Assembly: GCF_004027225.2 (NCBI RefSeq)
Contig: NC_044277.2
Location: 88,982,283 to 89,046,282 of the forward strand
DNA length: 64,000 bases
DNA from: Strigops habroptila
Taxonomy: Eukaryota > Chordata > Aves > Psittaciformes > Psittacidae
Reading direction: 5' to 3'
Shown: positions 38,698-51,900 of the stretch, piece by piece
How the letters are laid out: every line of letters starts with the position of its first letter
Position numbering within the stretch: position 1 is the stretch's first letter
Translations under genes and position numbers: made by a program
Notes under the pieces: model-generated
The model's database searches: none
What the model saw: the letters and a program-made list of their open reading frames with translations, nothing else
Told to the model about the DNA's origin: nothing

Positions 38698-38703
38698 TTT
38701 ATA
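38698..38703 (-). promoter_or_regulatory. GCM2 TATA box
   Basis: On the minus strand GGTATAAAAAAGCGGG gives a TATAAA core in GC-rich flanks, 36-41 bases before the GCM2 ATG (38662). Usual spacing would put transcription start near 38670, so the 5' UTR may be only about ten bases. Confidence 0.7.
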
Positions 38704-39905
38704 CCGTCGGGGCTGCCGCGGGTGGGGCGCGCGGCCGGCCCCTCAGGCGGGGCAGCAGCACATACACCTCCGGGGGGGTGGGGGTGTGGGTGTGTGAGCA
38801 GGGCTTGCGGTCCCTCTCCTTCCCTCTACTGCGCTCACTTGGCCCTCAGGGGTAGCTAAGGGGGTTTTGCTCAATCCAGCCGCCAGCACTGGGGCTGGAA
38901 GTCTAACCCGGCAGCAGCAGGGCTCGGCTGGGGGGCGGTTTCGGGAAGATCCCCTCTCCAGGCGCATCTCTGCCCGGTGGGGACCCACTATTTGATTTCG
39001 AGCGCGGCTCAGAGCTTGCCCGCAGCTTGAGAAGCCCCACGGAGAAAGGGAAAGGCAGTGTGCTAGTAACCCGCTCTTCCTTAAATGTGCGGGTGCACCT
39101 GCACTTTAGGTACAGGTGTAAACAAATTAAGCGCTAATAGGGACGTTCTCCTTTCCCGCTGTGCTCGGTAACACAAGGTTTAAAGCACGAAGCTGGAGTC
39201 AGTGCCGTCTTACTGACCAGCACCTTTTCACTTATTACAAAGTTATAGACAAATCTTTTTTGTCGCCTTCTTTTGGGAAGAGACACCAGATAGGGCTTTT
39301 TTTTTTTTTTCCCCCTTTTCGAGTTTGCCTTTAGTTCTAAGAGGCAGAAGCAATTTAAAGCACGTGTAATATTATAGAGACAAAACCGTTGAACGCCTCG
39401 TGCTGCTGTAATCACTTAAACGATCCCACCTGTTCTCAAGGGCTTTCTCAGTCCTTTCCATCGCCTCCGAAAACTGACTGAATTTTCCCCTTAATTGCGA
39501 AGAACATAACTCAGCCTTAGGCAGAGGACACCGGCTATAGATCCCCATCTCCGGGACAGGAAGCAGCCCCTACTGTGGGGTTGGGCTCCCCTGTTGTACC
39601 CGCCTGCTCAGAGCGGGGTCAGATCCCACCACCCGGGTGCGGAGGGACTCGTCCGAGTGCCCCCCTGTCCCGCAGGTGCGGCTCCTTAGTGTCGGAGCGA
39701 AACCCGACTTTTTTTTTTCCTTGGGAAATACAGTTCGGTAGTTAGGTTGGCTGAGGAGAGGAGAGCTTACAGCCGTGGGAGACGCTGGTGAACGCTTTTT
39801 CTTCCAGCCCAAACGCGGGTGTATCCGATAGCAGTTGGACACGGTTGTGGGGAGGGGTGAAGGAGCACCAGCACTTGCCCCCCACCCGCCTCCTTCTCCC
39901 GCACC

Positions 39906-39914
39906 ATGGCTCAG
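39906..39914 (+). CDS. SYCP2L: SYCP2L exon 1 coding part (M-A-Q)
   Basis: GCACCATGGCTCAG|GTAAGT: a strong Kozak context and a perfect donor, giving only three codons. Chosen as the start because phase matches exon 2 and it lies in the CpG-rich promoter block. The true 5' end is not resolved. Confidence 0.75.
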
Positions 39915-42900
39915 GTAAGTACTGCTCCCTGTGCTAGAGAACCGGCAGCGGGATGTGGAACGGCACCGCCGGAGTGATGGTCCCTCCGCACCCCGGGGAA
40001 CGCCTGCGGGCCTTCGAAGCGGCTTCTCATGGTCGCAGCTTCCATAAACCTTTGGTTCAGAAGCGGGGGGGGACCGAAACTTTCCCTAGGGGTTAAGGAG
40101 GGAAAGATCACCTTTTAGGAGAGAGCAGGTGAACCAACAGTCTTCAGTTTCTGGGCAGAAAAAGTTTTGTGTTTGTTTTGTTCTCTTGTATTTTTCTTCT
40201 CCCTTTTTAAAGGAAGAAAACCATGAAGAATGTAACAGCGAGGTGAACAGCAACATGGCAGCCAGAGCAGAAGACTATGTAAATACCTTTTAAATGTATC
40301 CTTAGCTTTGTCTTACAAACAGTCTACATATACTTAGAAGTGTGTTTTTAAATGGATATGGTATGATGTAGAATTTTTATAATTTAATGTAATGTGGGTA
40401 GTGCTGCAGAACCCTTAATCTTTTCCTTAGCAAGCAGGACGAAATGACTATAATAGTTGTGGGACATGATATGACTTGCAAACTGAGTGTACTAAAGAGT
40501 CGCTGATTTCCTTATTCAGTATCCTTTAAGATTACTCAGTTTCAAGTGTCCTGTCTCTTCTGGAGATTGACTGATGGTTCACCTTCAGATGTAAGAGTAA
40601 AATGAAAGTAGTGAATCAAACAGAGTAAACACAGAGAAACAAAAAGACTGTAACTTAAAATAGCATTGCAAGTGTTTTCTGGTAATCAGTGTTGTTACAA
40701 TTTAAATGCCTGTTTGTTTTACTCACTAGCTGCTTGCTTCCCCTCCCTGTGCAGCTCGAATCACTTCTCACTGATGCTTTTAAGGGGAAGGGATTTCAGA
40801 AAATAAGTGAACTGCTTCAGGAGAGAGAAATAGAACCTCTCCAGAAATACAGCGAATCTCTCTTCAATCAGCTAGACAAAGCACTGAGAAAGGTGAGTAC
40901 CATAAATAATCTCAGCTACCCTAACACCCAGCTCTGTGGGTATCAGACTAATGAAGCTCAACACTTTGTGTTTCTGTAGGAGCTTGAGAAGAATGAATTC
41001 CAGAATATTTCACTGATGCTGAAATGTATTCAGCTCTACTTTAAAAGTGATCTTCAAGAAGGGACGAGTTTGTTCATTGAGCAAGGACTGGTAGAAAAGA
41101 TGAGTATAATACTGTATATAAAGTTGCTAATGTGATTTAAGGTTGCTTGTATCAGGAAAAGAACTCAAAAGAAGTAAGAACTAGAAGATGATTTGTTGCA
41201 GAAAGGAATTTATTTTCTTTTAATATATTTTATAAGTTTAGTGGGAAAAAAATACTTGCTTTTGTTGCATTGCTTTTGGTACAGCAGCTAACATCATGGC
41301 TTTGCTTATTACCTGACTGTATGGGTATGTGTGTGTTTGTTTTGGGCTTTTTTCTTAAGCTAACAGTGGAAGGAGAGGATGAGCTTTGATGAGTCCTATT
41401 TGAGAAATAGTATAGAATTCCTAACTGCATTTTAAGTGCTCCAATAAAATACAATTCTAGTTAGTAATAGAATTGATGAGCAGAGTTTTATAGTTTTATA
41501 AACTGACATATTCTTTATGAAGGTCCCTTTTTAGGTTCATAGTAAACCTGATGCATCTAATCTGCAATTGCATTTTGTCTTCAGGCACAATACTGGTTTT
41601 AGCTGGTAATACTTGTAGTAGCAGAAATGTACTTATGCTGAAGATGAGGAATACCTGGATCTAGCATAACTGGGAGGGAATAGTTAACTCTTGCTCTGTG
41701 TTAGCAGAGTTGTACCAAAGAGTCCTCAGTGTAAAATGTTGTCATCCTGCCTTGTAATTATGCTTTTCAGGGATACAGTTGCTCAAAATTCCTGTATGGA
41801 GAGATTAATAATAAAGTTTCACCAATCTGACCTCTGTACTTCCAGTGAAGCATAAATTTCTAGGTAGCTATAGGTGTGTGATGCTATGCAATATGTTTAA
41901 ATGCATAGGGTAGTAAAATAATGACTTTGAAAAAGCTTGACAAATTTCAAAACATTATTTTACTGTGAATTGATGTCTGCTAGAAATCTCCATAGAGGTC
42001 ATGATGCCACTAGCAGCACGCATTGTGCCCAGAAGGTCCTGAGCACCAAGAGTGTGTGCCTTGACATGAGAAAGGAGGACAAAAAGAGGGCTGAGGAGGG
42101 AAGGGGAGGAATAAATCCTGCTGAGTGGCTGTAAGGGTGGCACTTTTAATGTCGTCCTAGCAAAATTTGAGCTCCTTAATGCTGTGCAGCTTTTGACAGA
42201 GTACATGACTCTGAATTTCAAGGACTACAAAAACCTGTCTCTGTGTTTAAGGTTTCCTGCAGATATCTGTAGTTTAAGGATTAATAACTCAGATTTTAAC
42301 TGGTTCTTTTAACTTTTACCTGGTATCTTGGTTTGAAAGAGCAAGAGAGTTTGTGAACCTCGTTGGCCAAAATGAGAATAAGTTATTGATGCTACTTCTT
42401 GAAGACTTCTTTGACTCTGCATTGGTACGTATGTGTATTAAGAGGGCAGAAGGGTTGCTTTTATTGAATAAGAAAGCTAACTCTCCACAGACTGTTAAGA
42501 AATGAGTAGTTAGAAAGACCTTGTGCCCTAGGACTGAGACTGGGCTGCTGCTCAGATGGAGCATGCTCTGGGCTGGCATTAGGCTGGGGTGAGATACCTG
42601 GGAGAAGCTGCTCTGGGGCCGTGCATGGCTGCAGTGTTTGCTCGTTTTCTGACATGGAGTCAAATGTTTGTTTTTGCAGGAAAATGTGCAAGAAATTCTG
42701 ATGTATTTTTAAAAGAAAAGCTTCTGTGCTGAAGCTCTGTTTTAAAAACACAAGTTACTGACACTGAGCTGCACCTTAAGTGCAAATGTGGTCCTGGCAG
42801 TTCATTCCTTCTGTGTTTGAAACAGCTCATTTACTTTTATAGAGTAATCCAACCTGCTTACTATTTTCATTTAGCTTGCTATTTTAAACATTCATAATGT

Positions 42901-45900
42901 TAGAGGTATTGGAGGCCTGGTGATGTAAATTTGCATGAGGAAGAATGCTTTTAGCTGCTTTCCCCAAGCTCTTCCCACAATCTTTGTCTGTACCTTACTA
43001 GAAATGTGTCAGTTTGTGCATTAGAATTTATTTGAATACTTATGACTCTCTTTAGGAGACTTGATAAAAGATACTTGAGCAAAATCAAGTTTTCCTTATT
43101 TTTTTCTTTACAAAACACATTAAAATTATATTAAATACTTTATAAGTTATTTATTTGCCAAAACTTGATTTTTTTTTTTTTTTTTTTTGTCTTAGTGGTC
43201 CATTTCTTCCATATTCTTTCACTGTGGAGGATGAAGTGTTGTTGGTGTTTTTTTGTTGTAGGTTGTGTGGGTTTCTTTTTTTTTTTTTTTTTTTTTCTCC
43301 TTTAATTTCCCTCAGGGGACCCTAACACTTTTCAAATATGCTACGATATCTGGTACTGTAGTGTGTAAGCATAAAATGTGTTTTTACATAGGCCCATATG
43401 TGTAATAAAAGTAAAGCAATGCCACGATGTGGGTTTCTCAGGGAATCTTGTGGCACTGCGCTCTAGCACTGCTGAAATCCCTGGGGGAAGTGGGTGCTTC
43501 TCTCTGTTTACCATCCCTGCATAAAGCCAGCCTGTATGATCGGGGTTACCATATGTGGCATACCTGTATCAGGTGGCACTGCTTTTCCTGATGTGGGTAC
43601 ACTAGTGTTTTATGTTATTTAGCCCCTGAAATTTGCAGTGATGGGTGCATAAACACCTCAGCACTTTGAGTACTGCTGTGCTTGGGTTGTGGTGTGCTAA
43701 TGAAGGCTTCCTTTTTCCGTCAGGTGATTTGCAAGTGCAGTAATAAAGGTCAGTATATTTATTCCCCCACCCCCTCCCCCCTCCATTTCTCAATATCCTG
43801 AATCTCAGTCTTGGGAGCACATTTCCTAATTCTGTTTGAGCTCTATCCACTTTCCCTTCTTTCCTCCATGCCCTATGTCATCTTCCTCCTCCTCTCTGCA
43901 ATGTTTTCTTTAAATCCTCCTGCTGATTTCGCTCCAGTTAATTTTCATTAACTTTTACCTCAGAGCACAAAACCTCTTACTGTTTCTTTTGCTTGCTTAT
44001 TTTGAATATGCTAAAATAAATAAATAGCTGTGTTATCTTGCTTAAATGGCTCTCATCAGTGTATTTCACTTGATCAGAGTAAGTGGTGCTTCAGAAAGGA
44101 GTTCAGGCTAGATGGTCTGCTCTTGCACACCTGTTCCTATTGGCTTCAGATGTTATTTCCTTGCCGAATGTAGCCACCTCCACAGAATAACATGGTAACT
44201 CCTTCAGCCATCCTAACAAGGCAGAAGGATGTCTGTCTGTGTCTCATTCATTACAGCAGCAAGATTTTGCCTGGGACTGCAGCTGGCTTTCCATTAGTGC
44301 AGGGGAGCAGGTGCTTTCACAAGCAGCAGCAAGTATCTCTGTGCCCAGATATCCAGGTTCATAAGCCATATAGAAATGAAGCATTACACTGTGGGCTGGG
44401 TAACTGGAGTTTTTTCATCCTTGTAGCTGATTCTAGTGGGAGCAGAGTGGGCAAGAGCATCTTCTAGGTAAACTCTAGTGGTTTACTCTGTTGACTTTGA
44501 CAAAAGACATATATTATAGATTTATATCTTGTGGTTAGTAAATGGCCTCTTCTTTCTATACCTATTTAAATAGTTACCCAGGTCACCAGTAGAAGTATCT
44601 TAAGCTCTTTTTACAGAGAAGTTACCTGTTCCCTTTTCTGTCTAGGGTTAGATGGTTGGAGGCTTGGTTTTAAAATGAATCCACAGCTGTGACATTTTTA
44701 CTCCTTCAACACAACAAACTGTAGTTGCTTCAACTATTTTTTACAAGGAAACCAGCTTGCTGCTAGCTGTAACCTTTCCAATGATTTTTCTAGGGAAAAT
44801 ACAGATTGTGAACTTATTTTTACCTGAACTAGGGCATCTAGTGACAGAAGCAAATATTTACTGGACTCTGAGGCAGGAGGTAAGATTCCTACTAGGAGAA
44901 GGAAATTACAGGTACATGCTCACACACAAGTGGGTGTAATGACATACAAAATGTGAAAAATATGTTCCTGAACCATTTCCCTTCCTTTTCTGCCACTTCT
45001 TCTGTGGGGAAAGGGCTTGAGGACCCTCAACTCTATACTTGACAGTCTCCCACGGGAGGAGAGGAAGAAATTCCCTCTGTCCGAGGAGATGTGCTCACTC
45101 ACGTAAGTGATTTTTTTTCCGTCCAGCTCCTGTAGCTAAACACCCTCCTCCATGTGATGAGTTAAAGTTATTTCCACTTTAACATGCTGCGTTATGTTGT
45201 TTCAGGAAAGACCTTGCAAAAACTATGCTGGAGGTTGGTGGTAAGAAGTACTTAGTGGTTATTCTTATGAAGCTGGGGTTCTACAGCTTTACTACTTCTG
45301 CTTATTTATTATTGATTAGTTATAATTTAAATTCTTTCCTTGTAAAGATCTGATACTTGGGGGGGAAAAATCTGATGGTACTTTAAGAAAATATTAATCG
45401 AAATTGTTAGATGCAACAATGCATTAGTTCTTTCTGATTAGTATTAAGAATTTCTATTAACTAATAAGAAAAGCTAAACTGAAGAATGTAGAAAAGTAGC
45501 TAGATCAGCTTTATGTATGTATTTACAAAGTATGCTGGCTGTGTTAGTCTTTAAAAAGAAAATGTGAACTATGCCATGATGCGGACTAACTGCAGTTAAG
45601 AAGCTTTATAACCTCCTGCCCGAAATCATTTTTGTTTTCTCCTAGCTCTTATCCTCTCCTGTTTTCCTAGGTGAAACATACATGAAGCTAGCTGATGAAT
45701 GTGGCTGTGTAGTATACAAGTGCAAGAATAGCAATGCTATAACCCTCTGTTATGTTGGTGGATGATATTTATCCTATGCTTATGTTTACCACATAGATTA
45801 TGACCTTCAGGTTGCACTTTCAGAAGCACTTTGTAGGTTAATGATCAAAAAATGGAGGGATGACCTTGTTCACCACTGGTTTGAAGATAACTATCTTGCT

Positions 45901-48900
45901 GAAGCTTTCAAAGAGATCAAGGATAGAGAATTTGAGACGGTGAGGGTCCTTATTTTGAAAACAACATACTTGACAAGTCTGTATAGGGGCTAGTTTTGGT
46001 TGAGTTCAGCCAGAATGTCCTTGTGAGAAGTTCCTACAAAACTGATTTTACAAATGCACAAAGTTATTTAGCAATTTGTGGAAAGTTTGGTTGGGGTGTT
46101 TTGTTTGGTTTTTTTTGGTTTTATCTGGCAAATATAAAGTGGCGTATTATTAAAATAGCCCTTATTTCTAAGTTATTTTACTTCTAAAGCATAAATAAGT
46201 AATTTTTGTGATTTGCTTGGAGGCTTGCTGGTCATAAGTTGGGTCCACCCATTTGTAGTAACTTGACTGTTTCTTCCCCAGTGGCCTTTGGCATCATGCT
46301 GACTGCCTAAAAGCTTATAACTGGTGTAGAGATTACACAGCCCAATAGAATAACTCTTGCAATGGAAATGTAGCCTGATTTTTAATAATATGTCATTTGT
46401 CTTGAAGGACTGCAGAAAATTTCTTAACCAGCTAAATGAAAGGCTTGGGGATGAAAGAAGGTAAGCTGGAAACCAACAGAATAAGCTGGTGCTGTTGCTA
46501 CTGCAGAGGGGAAAAACTAGGATTGCAAACTGGGTTGTGTTTTATATATATAACATAAAGGTCTACTTCACATATGTGGATAATGAAGTTCTTAAGAAAG
46601 AAATTTTATTCGTTTTAATGGTAGTTTTTGAAAGTAAAATCAAAGGTAATGCATTGCTACTAAAATACTGTAGTCTCCAAGCTTAATTTACTTCTAGGGA
46701 TTTATTCTTTTTTGAATGACAAGATTAGTAAACAAACTTAATGATTTTCTTTATCTTTCGTAAAGTCATATCGTGATGCTGAATGTATCATATGAAGTAT
46801 GTTTTTCTTCCAGAGTCTATTCATTTCCTTGCATATCTGCTTTTGCTGACATGAATGAGGTAATAGTCCTTAACGCTGTGACACCTTCCCTACAGTGTTA
46901 CTGCTGTGAAAATGTTACTTTCTGTGGTATATGGTGGGTGTTTTTCTTTCCCCTCCTGTTTTTCATTAAAGCTTAATTTTCTGGAGTGTAGAGTGTAACC
47001 TTCTATTCTAGTTGGAAATTTTGCTTATGTGTCGTTAGCTCCCAGCCTGCTGTTGCTGACTTTGCTTTTATATCAGCCAGGTGATACAGATGGTGCTTCT
47101 CTTCATGGTGATGACAGAAGAGAGATCTCTAAAGAGAAAGAGTAGGACAGGAAAACACTAATTCCTCTGGCAGACCTGCTCCTAGACTGCCAGAAAACAA
47201 GATTAGCCTGATGCCCCTGTAGGAGAGGTCACAGTCACAGATATAGATCCTGCAGATTGCTTTACTGGTTTTTAAGTACATGTACTTCTGGCACCATTCC
47301 TGATATTTGTATTAAATCAAAACCAAGTTAATGGAAGCTGGTTCCACTGCTTTTGCTTATTTCAAGTGCCCAGAAACACAGAAAACTTTTGTAAACTCTT
47401 TTCCAGCCCCAAACATGCAAGCATTTGTGTGTTGCATTTCCCTTGGCTGAGGTAGAGCCGCATCTGACTTGGTGGGTATGGCTGGGTGAGCAGTAGGCTG
47501 GCAACTGGCAGGTTAACCCCAACTCTTATTTCTGTGAGGTATGCATATGTGTACACACGTGTTGGGCAATGCTTTCCAATTTTCTCTTATTAATGAAAAC
47601 TGAGAATGATACAGAAGTTGTGGGATTTTTTTCTGGGAATGGCAGCGCTCCTGTTGTGCTTCCCCAGCTGAAGAAGCCAGCAGATGAGAAGCTGGAGAAG
47701 TTCTGGATTGACTTCAACACTGGCAGTGAGAGTGTGACTTTCTATGTGGACAGTAATGAGGTAAAAACAAAGCCCAGGTGGTCTTGGGTTAGCCTAATGC
47801 AGCAGGTAGTTGCTCAGCCCTTCTGATGTGGTGGCTTTGGTTTTCAAAGGGTGCTCTTTGGGACTCTGTGAGGCTGTCGAAAGAAGCAGTCAGCAGTTAC
47901 AGCTTTAAGGGTAAGATTCTAACTAACATTATCCTCCATTTGGCTGTGGGTCCACAAGACACATGGAGTCAACCTAAAATCTCACCATCACCAAAGAGAG
48001 TTCCTGTGTCTTCTCCTCCCTCCTGGTCATGTGCTTTGGTCACCTTGCACCAGCTCTGCTTGTTGGGCTGCCTGTGGGCCTGTTTGGCACAATAACCTAC
48101 CCTCCTGACCCAAGCAGGACATGTTGAGGGGGCAGTTTATAAATGTAATAGTTGTAATCAACTAGATCCAGTGAGAAAGAAATGGGTGAACAGGGTAATT
48201 AGAAACACATGGGCAAGATGTAAAAGACTTAAAAATCTCAAACAATTATTCAGACATTTTCGGGGTGATAGACTAAATGTCTTGTTCTAAAACAGAATTT
48301 AACTGCCCTTTTTTTATTTTCTTTAAATTTTTTTTTTTTTTTTTTTACTCAGAGGAGGATGGAGAAAAGATTGTTAAAATTTATATGAAGATTCCTGCTA
48401 CTTTTAACAAAACAGAAGCAACAAAAATCAAAATATCTTTCAGTGCTGAGTTTGAAATACTCAGTATTCTTAGAAAAGTCTTGGGAGATGAAAAAATGAT
48501 GGTAAGCTCTTAGTATGAGGCTTTTTTCCTTTTCTAAACTGTATTTTAATTGCTATGCACTGGGTAAAAGCATTCAGTGAGGTTTGTGAGCATTTTTTGT
48601 GTGTGTTGATTTTTTTTTTTTTTTCCCTTTTTTGTTGTTGTTGTTTTAGCATGGTTTTTTTGCCCTCCAATGCCTGCTTGTTTATATATCTATCTTCCAT
48701 TTGTGGATTTGTGACTTCTCCATATAGATGTTCTTAGCTTTGGCCTGAAAGAGAGATTAGAGACTTTAGGAAAAAAGTTCCAAGGGACTCAAATTCATGG
48801 TTTAGAAGCTGGAAGGTTAAACTGGTTAGTTAATCAATTGAGTGTGTTATGATTACTTCTGCTAAGTTTCTGAGCAGGAAATACAGCATATGGCATTTAA

Positions 48901-51900
48901 TTGCATAACTTGAATTATAAACATGCTCCTACATTAGCTCGAAGTGTTGCGTTGCACAGGATGAGCAAATTGTGACATAACGCAGAGAAAAGGAGTGCTG
49001 CAAGTTGCAAATCTTAGACTGACTTTTTAGATAGTACCTCTAGATTAAAAGTAGCGTACTTCTTAAAACCTCTATTTTATTTTTTATAAGCTAATGTAAA
49101 AACATGGAGGGTGTGTGTGGGTTTGGGGGGGTGTTTTTGTTTGTTTTGTGTATTTTTTTTTGAGTTTTTCTTTTTTGAAAGTGTTAATATGGTTACTTTT
49201 TTATACTTTCATCCACAGAGCATGGGGTTTGCAGGAAACTTTAGGTGACAGTGAATAGCCATAGTATAGTGACTGTCATTGGTCCTTGCAGGAGTTGAAA
49301 CCTTTCCAAATGGTCAACTCATCATCCAATGATTTCTTGCTGGCAATTAACAACAACTGGCAACTAACAACTGTTAGTTTTGTTATTAGTTAGCTAGCTT
49401 TACTAGATAAAGACTCTACTCTCTTTAAAGTCACTTTCACATGAGATTAATTCACACCAACAGATTAATGTGGCTGAAGAGGAGCCTGTCCATGGTGGGA
49501 AGCAAACCAGGCAGAATGAAGCAGGTGATTTTAAAAAATTGTTTTATCTCATGAAATTTAAATAATTCAGTTTTCACTTTTCAGTTTCACTTGCAATTTA
49601 CAACTTGCAGTTAACCACATTCAAAACCAAAACAAACAACCCCCAGGCTCGATCTTGTACTGTTGATATCTTGTGAACTTGGTAATTGGTGTTAGTGATG
49701 GATGCTGAGTCCCTCTAGCCCAGGGAGTAAGGATGGGGCACCATGGCCATGTTGCTGCTGGGATTGCTGGAACTGCAGTGGGATGCACCCACATATCCTC
49801 CCTTCTTGCTTGCCCCATGCATGGTTCCTGGTTTGGCTGTGCTGTGTGGATATTTCCTGCAGGAGGGGATGGTGCCACTTTTGTGCCCATGGAAGCACAG
49901 GTCTTCTGATGGACCAGTTTTGCACCTTGGCACTTAACATGGTCTACTCTGTGCAGTGGCGTGTGTGTGGTGGGAAAGCCAAGCTTCCTGCAGGGCTTCT
50001 GATTCTTCTCAACAAAGTGATGTGATAGAGAACGGTGTGCTCCAGCTCACTTACTCCCCATGGGGTGGATGATGCCTTGGAGGTGCTGGGTGCTGTTGTA
50101 GAGGTGCAGCTGGGGGAGCAGAAACACCCAGCTGCAGTCCCTGTTTGTGGAGAGAGATGAGCAGCAGCACAGCTCCTGTCTGCAGGCAGTGACCCGCTGC
50201 AGTATGCAGGGGCATTGTGAGTGCTGCTGTAAATAGCTCATATGGCAGGTTTTGTGCCCCAACTACAAACGTAGCTGCTTGTCTTAGGGCAGGAAAGTTT
50301 TTTAGCTGGACCTGGAATAGCTATTGTTTCTTTCTACTCGCCAGCCTGCAGCAATGCTTTATGTTTCTTTGAACTGGGAACACTGACTTTTTCTGTGACC
50401 AGATGTCCTGTGCTGTCAGTGAACATCTCCTGCAGGATGTCTCCTACCAGGATCACTTGACTGAGTTTAATTTTGTTCCAAGTATGATAGATGATGAGGG
50501 AACACAGAGCCTGAAGTACAGATGTGACACTTGGGTTCTCGATCCAAAGGAAGATCCAAGCCCAGCACTTTTCCAAGAGGAAGAAAAAGTAGCTAATTTC
50601 TTTTCCTTTATCTTGCTGTGAAGTTCTTCTGTAAATCTCCACCAAGTCTGTGATCCACAGTTTGAGGAAAAACTGCTTTCAGCACAAAAGCAAGAGGTGT
50701 ATACGATCAAAATTGGTCTTAAACAGGCACTTTTTTCTCAGCTCAATTTCAGTGTCAAATTATTTGGGAGGTGGCTTTTTTCTGTATAGTGTTCTTTTCT
50801 CTTTGGAGGCTGGGATATGTCCTTGCTGCAACACTGTCTGTATTTCAGTTTTTAAAGCAACTAATTCTTGTATAGATTATTTCGTGGTGTAACTTGGGTA
50901 GTAGAAATTTCCACATCTTCTAAGGCTATGAACTTGTAGCTCTTTTTCTGCTGCTACCACCCACCATCTCAGAAATGAATCACAAGTTTGAAGAGCACTT
51001 AGGTAGCATTCTTTCTGTGCCAATATTAAAGGCAAATTTTTACTTTCCTCTTATTTACTGTGCGTTTCAGATTTATCAAGGCAAATGCTTGAAAGAGCTA
51101 CTTTCAACTTTAAATGTCTGAGGCAGTGGCTTCTTCAGTAGTCTTCATTTTCCTCCAGTTACAACCCAAAATGAGCTAGAAGGGAAGTCCTCCAGATTCT
51201 GGAGGTGCAGGTGAGGGAGGAGCTCCTTCATCAGTGTCCACCACAAAGCACTCACAAATGTACAAGGTGGGCACTATTACTTGAAACAATCAAGGAGTAC
51301 AAAGGGCAGAAGGCAGTCCATCTGTAGTGAAAAAACTTTTGCAGTGCCCTGTGGACATTCAATGGAGGCGAACAGAGATGGTGGAAGATCCTGTTGGTCT
51401 GTTGCTTTAGCCAAACACAAAGGGTTGTTCCATGTCTTCCAGAGCTAAGAGTCAAGGTAGCAATAAGATCATAAGCTTATATGTATTCATGTAGTATAAG
51501 GGGCTTAGAAAGGGGTGGTCTCAAGATGCTGTTTATTTAGCATTGCAATTCTGCACAGGGTAATTCAGAGATGTTTGGGTTTGTTCTATTGAACGTCATC
51601 TGGAGATGTTTGCATCTAATAAGGTATACTGTTATGCTTTTATGCAAGTGTGTAAGAATGGAGAGGGGTGGTGGTGTGTGTTCAACTACTGGAATGATAT
51701 TCTCACCCTGATTGCTGTTCTGCAGTGATATCTGAGTCCATTAATCCACAGAAGAGCAAAGATCTTTCAAACTCTGAAAATGTGGAGACCCTACCAGACA
51801 ACTTAGCTTCTCAGGGCAGCCAACAGTTAACAGATGCTGTAGCAGTAAGTGTATGGTGAAACAGTCCTTGTGCCCCTGTTCCCACTCCTCTAGTCTGCTT

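Larger units (their letters stand above)
38560..40080. promoter_or_regulatory. CpG-rich divergent promoter interval, GCM2 (minus) / SYCP2L (plus)
   Basis: Two CpG-dense blocks (about 38560-39060 and 39560-40080) flank a less GC-rich centre. The start codons of the two divergent genes are 1244 bases apart. An E2F-like TTTCCCGC (39152-39159) and a near-match to the GCM octamer, GTGCGGGT (39087-39094), lie between them. These motif matches are short and could be chance. Confidence 0.6.
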
